Origin: Pseudogulbenkiania subflava DSM 22618
Lineage (GTDB): Bacteria > Pseudomonadota > Gammaproteobacteria > Burkholderiales > Chromobacteriaceae
Reading direction: 5' to 3'
DNA: 64,000 nt
Assembly: GCF_900177275.1 (NCBI RefSeq)
Contig: NZ_FXAG01000005.1
Coordinates: 62,001 to 126,000, forward strand
Shown: positions 58,845-64,000 of the stretch, piece after piece
How positions within the stretch are numbered: the stretch's first letter is position 1
Layout: every line of letters starts with the position of its first letter
Notes under the pieces: model-generated
What the model was told of the DNA's origin: nothing
Databases searched by the model: none
Seen by the model: only the letters and a program-made list of their open reading frames with translations
Program-made: the position numbers and the translations under genes

Positions 58845-60455
58845 TTAGTCGTTCAGCTTGACCGCGTGTTCACGGGTCTCGTGGAAGGTGATGGCGGGCC
58901 AGCGTTCCTGCGTCAGTTGCAGGTTGACGCGGTTGGGGGCCAGGTAAGCCAGGTTGCCGCCGGCGTCGATCGACAGGTTGTTCAGGTTGCCCTTTTCGAA
59001 TTCGTCCAACTTCTTGCGGTCCTCGCACGATACCCAGCGTGCCGACCAGATGCTGGCCGATTCAAACACCGCGTCCACGCCGTATTCGGCGGCCAGGCGC
59101 GACGCCACCACCTCGAACTGCAGCACGCCGACGGCACCCAGGATCAGGTCGCCACCGTTGTGTGGCTTGAACACCTGCACCGCGCCTTCCTCGCCCAGCT
59201 GCTGCAGGCCCTTCTGCAGCTGCTTGATCTTCAGCGGGTTGCGGATGCGCACCGAGCGGAACAGTTCCGGGGCAAAGAACGGAATGCCGGTGAAGGCCAG
59301 CTGTTCGCCTTCCGAAAAGCTGTCGCCGATCTGGATGTTGCCGTGGTTGGGAATGCCGATGATGTCGCCGGCGAAGGCCTCTTCCACGATCTCGCGGTCG
59401 TGCGACATGAAGGTCACCACGCTGGAGGCAGCAATGTCGCGGTTTAGGCGCAGGTGCTTCATCTTCATGCCGCGCTCGAACTTGCCCGAGCACACGCGCA
59501 GGAAGGCGATACGGTCACGGTGCTTCGGGTCCATGTTGGCCTGGATCTTGAACACGAAGCCGGAGAACGGCTCTTCGATCGGCGCCACGTCGCGCAGCGT
59601 GGCGTCGCGTGCGGCCGGCATCGGCGCCCAGTCGATCAGCGCGTTGAGAATCTCGCGCACGCCGAAGTTGTTGATGGCCGAGCCGAAGAACACTGGGGTC
59701 AGTTCGCCGGCCAGGAACTCGTCCAGGTTGAACTCGTTCGACGCGCCCTTGACCAGCTCGATCTCCATGCGCAGCTGTTCCATTTCGAGCGGGAACAGCT
59801 CGTCCAGGCGCGGGTTGTCGATGCCCTGGATCACTTCCAGGTCGAGCGTGAGCTTCTCGGTACCAGCCTCGAACAGCAGCACCTCGTCGCGCAGCATGTG
59901 GTACACGCCGCGGAAGTTCTTGCCCATGCCGATCGGCCAGGTGACCGGAGCGCAGCGAATCTTCAGCACGCTTTCCACCTCGTCCAGCAGTTCGAGCGAG
60001 TCGCGCACTTCACGGTCGTATTTGTTCATGAAGGTGACGATCGGCGTGGAGCGCAGGCGGCACACGTTCAGTAGCTTGATGGTCTGCTCTTCCACACCCT
60101 TGGCGGCGTCGATCACCATCAGCGCCGAGTCCACCGCCGTCAATACGCGGTAGGTGTCTTCGGAGAAGTCCTGGTGGCCCGGGGTATCGAGCAGGTTGAC
60201 GGTGTGGTCGCGGTAGTCGAACTGCATCACCGAGGAGGCGACCGAGATGCCGCGCTGCTTCTCGATCTCCATCCAGTCCGAGGTGGCGAACTTGCCGGTT
60301 TTCTTGCCCTTGACCGTGCCGGCCATCTGGATCGCGCCCGAGAACAGCAGCAGCTTCTCGGTCAGCGTGGTCTTACCGGCGTCAGGGTGGGAGATGATGG
60401 CGAAGGTGCGGCGGCGCGCCACTTCTTCGGCAATGCGGGTCAATTCGGCGGACAT
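58845..60455 (-). CDS. prfC: Peptide chain release factor 3
   Basis: The 536-residue translational GTPase recycles RF1/RF2 from the ribosome. G-domain motifs are clear: G1 [11 protein letters not shown]3 DTPGHQDF, G4 NKYD. The RF3 blocks [14 protein letters not shown] and [18 protein letters not shown] are present. The ATG at 60455 ([12 protein letters not shown]) is used; a TTG seven codons upstream is also open. Length matches the family. Confidence 0.96.
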   Translation of the reverse strand: MSAELTRIAEEVARRRTFAIISHPDAGKTTLTEKLLLFSGAIQMAGTVKGKKTGKFATSDWMEIEKQRGISVASSVMQFDYRDHTVNLLDTPGHQDFSEDTYRVLTAVDSALMVIDAAKGVEEQTIKLLNVCRLRSTPIVTFMNKYDREVRDSLELLDEVESVLKIRCAPVTWPIGMGKNFRGVYHMLRDEVLLFEAGTEKLTLDLEVIQGIDNPRLDELFPLEMEQLRMEIELVKGASNEFNLDEFLAGELTPVFFGSAINNFGVREILNALIDWAPMPAARDATLRDVAPIEEPFSGFVFKIQANMDPKHRDRIAFLRVCSGKFERGMKMKHLRLNRDIAASSVVTFMSHDREIVEEAFAGDIIGIPNHGNIQIGDSFSEGEQLAFTGIPFFAPELFRSVRIRNPLKIKQLQKGLQQLGEEGAVQVFKPHNGGDLILGAVGVLQFEVVASRLAAEYGVDAVFESASIWSARWVSCEDRKKLDEFEKGNLNNLSIDAGGNLAYLAPNRVNLQLTQERWPAITFHETREHAVKLND

Positions 60456-60615
60456 GGGGCTTGAGATTGGATTCAAAACCCCAAATTTTACCCGATAACG
60501 CCCGCCGCAGACACTCCGCGCCGGATTCTTTTTCCGGTGCAGGCGTCGGCATCGGGCGCGGATTTCGTTATCATGGCCGTTTGACGTTCACCGGCCGCAG
60601 CGCCCATTCCAAAAA

Positions 60616-60754
60616 GCATTAGGAACGAGAACGCGAAGACAAGTTGAGCGGGGCCGCAGACAGTACAGGTAGTACGGCAAGTGCTCGCTGAGCGAATCTG
60701 AAGATTCGGACGCAGTCCGCCCGACGCAGTCGACAAAGTTATCGTTTCTAAGGC
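60616..60754. repeat. 139-bp MITE-like element, copy B
   Basis: Terminal inverted repeats of 18 nt (GCATTAGGAACGAGAACG versus the complement GCCTTAGAAACGATAACT, 14 of 18) enclose the same core as copy A: about 50 of 60 core positions agree, with no gaps (43624-43683 against 60653-60712). It lies in the 327-bp gap between prfC and ribE. It could supply part of the ribE leader. Confidence 0.75.
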
Positions 60755-60782
60755 GAATTGGAATCAGGAAAGATCATCACTT

Positions 60783-61394
60783 ATGTTTACCGGCATAGTC
60801 CAGGCGGCCGCCGAGGTCGTCCGAATCGAAGAAAAAGAACGTTTTCGCACCCACGCCGTGCGCTTGCCCGCCCACCTGCTGCAGGGGCTCGAACTGGGTG
60901 CCTCGGTGGCGCACAACGGCTGCTGCCTGACCGTCACCCGTGTCGAGGGCGATCTGGTCTATTTCGACCTGATGCAGGAAACGCTACGCATCACCAACCT
61001 CGGCGAGTTGAAGGTAGGCGGTCGCGTCAACATCGAACGCGCTGCGCGCTTTGGCGACGAGATCGGCGGTCACGCCATGTCCGGCCATATCCTGTGCCTC
61101 GCGCGTGTCGTCGAGGTGATCGAAAGCCCGAACAATCGCACCATCTGGTTCGAATTGCCGGCGGAGTACGCCAAATATGTCCTCACCAAGGGTTATATCG
61201 GAATTGACGGCATCAGCCTCACCATCGGCGCGGTCGACGGCAATCGCTTCTGCGTTCACCTGATCCCGGAGACGCTGGAGCGCACCATCATCGGCAGCCG
61301 CCAGCCCGGCGACGCCATCAACATCGAGATCGATCCGCAGACGCAGGCCATCGTCGACACCGTCGAACGCGTGCTGGCGCAGCGCAAGGACTGA
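60783..61394 (+). CDS. ribE: Riboflavin synthase alpha chain
   Basis: The 203-residue protein of two lumazine-binding repeats catalyses the last step of riboflavin synthesis (two lumazines to riboflavin plus pyrimidine). The N-terminal MFTGI and repeat blocks [13 protein letters not shown] and [15 protein letters not shown] are typical. The first repeat has [10 protein letters not shown] where VNGVCLTV is usual. The ATG has an AGGAAAG ribosome site. I see no FMN riboswitch upstream. Confidence 0.95.
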   Translation: MFTGIVQAAAEVVRIEEKERFRTHAVRLPAHLLQGLELGASVAHNGCCLTVTRVEGDLVYFDLMQETLRITNLGELKVGGRVNIERAARFGDEIGGHAMSGHILCLARVVEVIESPNNRTIWFELPAEYAKYVLTKGYIGIDGISLTIGAVDGNRFCVHLIPETLERTIIGSRQPGDAINIEIDPQTQAIVDTVERVLAQRKD

Positions 61395-61493
61395 AATCCG
61401 GCAGAGGGTTGGCCGAAGCGCCGGCCCCATGACCGCCGCCACGAACATCCCACGCGACCGGCACGGCCGCATGAAAGCACAAGGAAAACCGAA

Positions 61494-62600
61494 ATGACCA
61501 TCTCCCCGATTCAGGACATCATCGCCGACATCAAGGCTGGCAAGATGGTGGTGTTGATGGACGCCGAGGACCGAGAGAACGAAGGCGATCTGGTAATGGC
61601 AGCCGAACACGTCACGCCGGAAACGATCAATTTCATGGCCAAGCACGGCCGCGGCCTGATCTGCCTGACATTGACCGAAGAGCGCTGCAAGCAACTGAAC
61701 CTGCCGATGATGGCGACCAACAACGGCACCAGTTTCGGCACCAACTTCACGGTGTCGATCGAAGCCGCCGAGGGCGTTACTACCGGTATTTCCGCCGCCG
61801 ACCGTGCCCACACCACTCTGGTGGCGGTGGCGCGCGAGGCCAAGCCGACCGACATCGTGCAGCCGGGCCACGTTTTCCCGCTGAAGGCGCAAAAGGGCGG
61901 CGTGCTGGTGCGTGCCGGCCATACCGAGGCAGGGTGCGACCTGTCGCGTCTGGCCGGATTGGAGCCAGCCTCGGTGATCTGCGAAATCATGAACGACGAC
62001 GGCACCATGGCGCGCCTGCCCGAACTGATGGAGTTTGCCGCCACCCACGGCCTGAAAATCGGCACCATCGCCAGCCTGATCAACTACCGCAGCGAAACCG
62101 AGAACCTGGTCGAGCACGTCGGTCAGCGCCCGATCGACACGCCGTTCGGCTCGTTCGATATGCACGTATTCCGCGACACCATGACGCAGGCTACCCACCT
62201 GGCGCTGGCCAAGGGGGATATCCGTGCCGATCAGGAAACCCTGGTGCGCGTGCACGAGCCGCTGTCGGTGATGGACCTGATCGATCCGCTCGGCAGCCCC
62301 CACTCCTGGACCGTGCCCAATGCACTGGAAATCATCGAGGAAACCGGCAAGGGCGTGATGATCCTGTTGCATCGCAACGAAACCGGACTGGATCTGCTGG
62401 CCCGTGCCTTGCCGCAGGAAGAAGCCCCCAAGGCAAAATGGGATGGCAAAACCTTCGGCATCGGCGCCCAAATGCTCAAATCGCTGGGAGTGGGCAAGAT
62501 GAAGCTGATGTCGCCTCCGCTGAACCTGCCGTCGATGGCCGGCTTCGAGCTCGAGGTCACCGGATTCTGCCAGCCCGAACACGTCCACATCGAAATCTAG
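61494..62600 (+). CDS. ribB: 3,4-dihydroxy-2-butanone-4-phosphate synthase with degenerate GTP cyclohydrolase II domain (RibBX)
   Basis: The 368-residue protein has an N-terminal DHBP synthase domain that is complete ([59 protein letters not shown]). The C-terminal half aligns with GTP cyclohydrolase II in length, but the zinc-binding cysteines (C-x10-C-x-C) are missing: the region reads [21 protein letters not shown]. It therefore should make only the four-carbon unit. Such RibBX proteins are known from Shewanella and relatives. A separate ribA must exist elsewhere. It lies between ribE and ribH. Confidence 0.95.
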   Translation: MTISPIQDIIADIKAGKMVVLMDAEDRENEGDLVMAAEHVTPETINFMAKHGRGLICLTLTEERCKQLNLPMMATNNGTSFGTNFTVSIEAAEGVTTGISAADRAHTTLVAVAREAKPTDIVQPGHVFPLKAQKGGVLVRAGHTEAGCDLSRLAGLEPASVICEIMNDDGTMARLPELMEFAATHGLKIGTIASLINYRSETENLVEHVGQRPIDTPFGSFDMHVFRDTMTQATHLALAKGDIRADQETLVRVHEPLSVMDLIDPLGSPHSWTVPNALEIIEETGKGVMILLHRNETGLDLLARALPQEEAPKAKWDGKTFGIGAQMLKSLGVGKMKLMSPPLNLPSMAGFELEVTGFCQPEHVHIEI

Positions 62601-62641
62601 TAGAATGCACCGTTTTGTTACCGATTTGCCGCGAGGTCACC

Positions 62642-63109
62642 ATGCTTGAAGCTATCCAGCGCATCGATTCCGATTTCAACGGCCAAGGCCTGAAGGTGGG
62701 CGTGGTCATGGCCCGCTTCAACGAGAACGTGTGCCATGGCCTGCGCGATGCCTGCCTTGGCGAGCTGCGCGCGCTGGGCGTGAACCCGGCCGACATCACC
62801 CTGGCCACCGTGCCGGGCGCGCTGGAGGTGCCGCTGGTGTTGCAGACCATGGCCAAGTCCGGCCGTTTCGATGCACTGGTGGCGCTGGGGGCGGTGATTC
62901 GCGGCGAAACCTACCATTTCGAGCTGGTATCGAATGAGTCCGGCGCCGGAGTGACCCGTGTCGGCCTCGATTTCGACATCCCGGTCGCCAACGCCATCCT
63001 GACCACCGAAACCGACGAGCAGGCCGAGGCCCGCATGATCGAGAAGGGCCGCGAGGCTGCCCGTGTCGCCATCGAAATGGTCAACCTGCGCAAGGCGCTG
63101 CGCGGCTAA
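62642..63109 (+). CDS. ribH: 6,7-dimethyl-8-ribityllumazine synthase
   Basis: The 155-residue protein condenses the ribityl pyrimidine with DHBP. Motifs are [47 protein letters not shown] (catalytic His) and [16 protein letters not shown]. The start [11 protein letters not shown] follows GCGAGG. It is 41 bp after ribBX, clearly one operon. Confidence 0.96.
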   Translation: MLEAIQRIDSDFNGQGLKVGVVMARFNENVCHGLRDACLGELRALGVNPADITLATVPGALEVPLVLQTMAKSGRFDALVALGAVIRGETYHFELVSNESGAGVTRVGLDFDIPVANAILTTETDEQAEARMIEKGREAARVAIEMVNLRKALRG

Positions 63110-63174
63110 GCCGTTCCCTCTGCCGGCGCCGCGTCGCGCCGCAATCGTTCTTTAAAGACAAGGATTCGCATTAC

Positions 63175-63621
63175 ATGAAAACTTCTCGCCGTCGCGCGCG
63201 CGAATTTGCCGTCCAGGGCATCTACGAGTGGGAGCTGAACCCGGACCGTCCGGCTTCGCTGATCGAGAAACACCTGCGCGAGAACGATTATTTCGCCAAG
63301 GCCGACGAAGCGCTGTTCCGTACGCTGCTGTTCGGCGTACTGAAAGATGCGGCAGAACTGTCGCCCAAGATCGACCGTTACTACGAGCGTCCGGCCGACG
63401 AAGTCAGCCCGGTCGAGCGTGCGGTCTTGCTGATGGCGGCATTGGAACTGACCCAGCATCCGGAAACACCGTACCCGGTGATCATCAACGAAGCCATCGA
63501 GATCACCAAAACCTTCGGCGGCACCGATGGTCACAAGTTCGTCAACGGCGTGCTCGACAAACTGGCCGCCGACGTGCGCCCGGACGAGGTCGCCTCGCAG
63601 CGCTCCCGTCGTGCTCACTAA
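63175..63621 (+). CDS. nusB: Transcription antitermination factor NusB
   Basis: The 148-residue all-helical NusB fold has SRRRAREFAVQGIYEWEL at the N-terminus and VERAVLLMAALELTQHPETPYPVIINEAIEITKTFGGTDGHKFVNGVLDKLA at the C-terminus (shown in two overlapping parts of the family block). With NusE it binds boxA RNA for rRNA antitermination. The place right after ribH is standard in Proteobacteria. Confidence 0.96.
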   Translation: MKTSRRRAREFAVQGIYEWELNPDRPASLIEKHLRENDYFAKADEALFRTLLFGVLKDAAELSPKIDRYYERPADEVSPVERAVLLMAALELTQHPETPYPVIINEAIEITKTFGGTDGHKFVNGVLDKLAADVRPDEVASQRSRRAH

Positions 63622-63642
63622 TAAAGCGCCTATCTTCACAGC

Positions 63643-63668
63643 AACACCCGCTGCCAGCGGGTGTTTTT
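63643..63668 (+). terminator. Rho-independent terminator after nusB
   Basis: A stem ACACCCGC/GCGGGTGT with loop TGCCA is followed by TTTT. It lies 22 nt past nusB and only 13 nt before thiL, so read-through or a separate promoter must supply thiL. Confidence 0.85.
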
Positions 63669-63680
63669 ACGTGTGTACCC

Positions 63681-64000
63681 ATGAATGAATTTGAACTGAT
63701 CCAGCGCCACTTCACCCGGCCGGCGACCAACGCCGTGCTCGGGGTCGGGGATGACGCGGCCATCGTCAGACCGACTCCCGGCCACGATTTGCACGTCTCG
63801 GTCGACATGCTGGTGGAGGGGCGGCACTTCTTTGCCGATGTCGAACCGCGCGCGCTGGGTCACAAGACGCTGGCGGTGAATCTCTCCGACATGGCCGCAA
63901 TGGGGGCCACGCCGCGCTGGGCCGTACTGTCGCTCGCCTTGCCCCAACTCGACGAACACTGGGCCAGCGAGTTCGCTGCCGGTTTCTTCGGCCTGGCCGA
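63681..64000 (+). CDS. thiL: Thiamine-monophosphate kinase (3' partial)
   Basis: The gene is cut by the window end; 106 residues are visible. The N-terminus MNEFELIQRHF and GVGDDAAIVRPTPG (ATP/Mg site), VDMLVEGRHFF and HKTLAVNLSDMAAMGATPRWAVLSL are typical of ThiL, which makes thiamine diphosphate from the monophosphate. It often follows nusB. Confidence 0.94.
   Translation, partial: MNEFELIQRHFTRPATNAVLGVGDDAAIVRPTPGHDLHVSVDMLVEGRHFFADVEPRALGHKTLAVNLSDMAAMGATPRWAVLSLALPQLDEHWASEFAAGFFGLA

Noticed and set aside
60456-61493. FMN riboswitch upstream of the rib genes
   Set aside because: I looked for the conserved RFN core sequences in both spacers and saw none. The large spacer is occupied by the MITE-like repeat.
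60984-62588. 534-codon minus-strand frame opposite ribE and ribBX
   Set aside because: Antisense shadow of two certain genes; no recognisable domain.

Overview
The window is high-GC bacterial DNA, densely coding in mixed orientations. It looks like a chromosome of a Betaproteobacterium of the order Neisseriales, Chromobacteriaceae-like (inferred from the protein families and from a short interspersed repeat resembling a Neisseria repeat; no rRNA or tRNA is present to confirm it). It runs from inside a hybrid sensor kinase to inside thiL. The content is mostly chromosomal housekeeping and metabolic genes, with one imported-looking siderophore island and one decayed insertion sequence.

Layout. 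1-3.7 kb: two signalling proteins (a hybrid kinase with three receivers, then a receiver-histidine kinase). 3.7-13.4 kb: a minus-strand, Fur-controlled siderophore locus with exactly the gene order of vibrioferrin pvsABCDE (ATP-grasp ligase, NIS synthetase, MFS exporter, NIS synthetase, PLP decarboxylase), preceded by a TonB-dependent receptor; each of the two transcription units has a Fur box. 13.5-14.8 kb: an IS21-type istA remnant abutting msrB. 14.8-20.6 kb: msrB, a histidine phosphatase, an AEC permease, dgt, argE, a cupin and a small membrane protein. 20.7-26.4 kb: a PAS-GGDEF-EAL protein and a dctQMP TRAP operon. 26.6-33.3 kb: acnA, a LysR regulator and divergent acnB. 33.4-40.1 kb: HIT protein, Sua5-type synthase, and the dabBA inorganic-carbon uptake pair with a divergent LysR gene. 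40.1-45.5 kb: an operon of isochorismatase-like hydrolase, amidohydrolase, two XapX proteins, DoxX and YoaK, facing a LysR gene broken by an in-frame stop. 45.7-48.1 kb: an orphan DctP and divergent LysR. 48.5-53.6 kb: a single-TM FtsK, a TPR protein and an aldehyde dehydrogenase. 53.7-58.8 kb: pqiABC, TetR and MscS. 58.8-64 kb: prfC, then ribE-ribBX-ribH-nusB-thiL.

How the genes work together. Under iron limitation the pvs-like operon would assemble and export a citrate-based alpha-hydroxycarboxylate siderophore, and the receptor would recover the ferric complex. The paired aconitases, the TRAP systems and the dab pair suggest a flexible organic-acid and CO2 economy. The flavin genes are co-directional with nusB and thiL, a common proteobacterial arrangement.

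Most notable pattern outside genes: a short sequence, GGTTGGCCGAAG (core TTGGCCGAA), recurs at least 20 times on both strands, seven times as the full 12-mer, strongly enriched between genes and once forming a hairpin. It behaves like a DNA uptake sequence or another genome-wide signal. A pair of ~138-bp terminal-inverted-repeat elements (43.6 and 60.6 kb) is a second candidate. All counts and alignments were made by eye.
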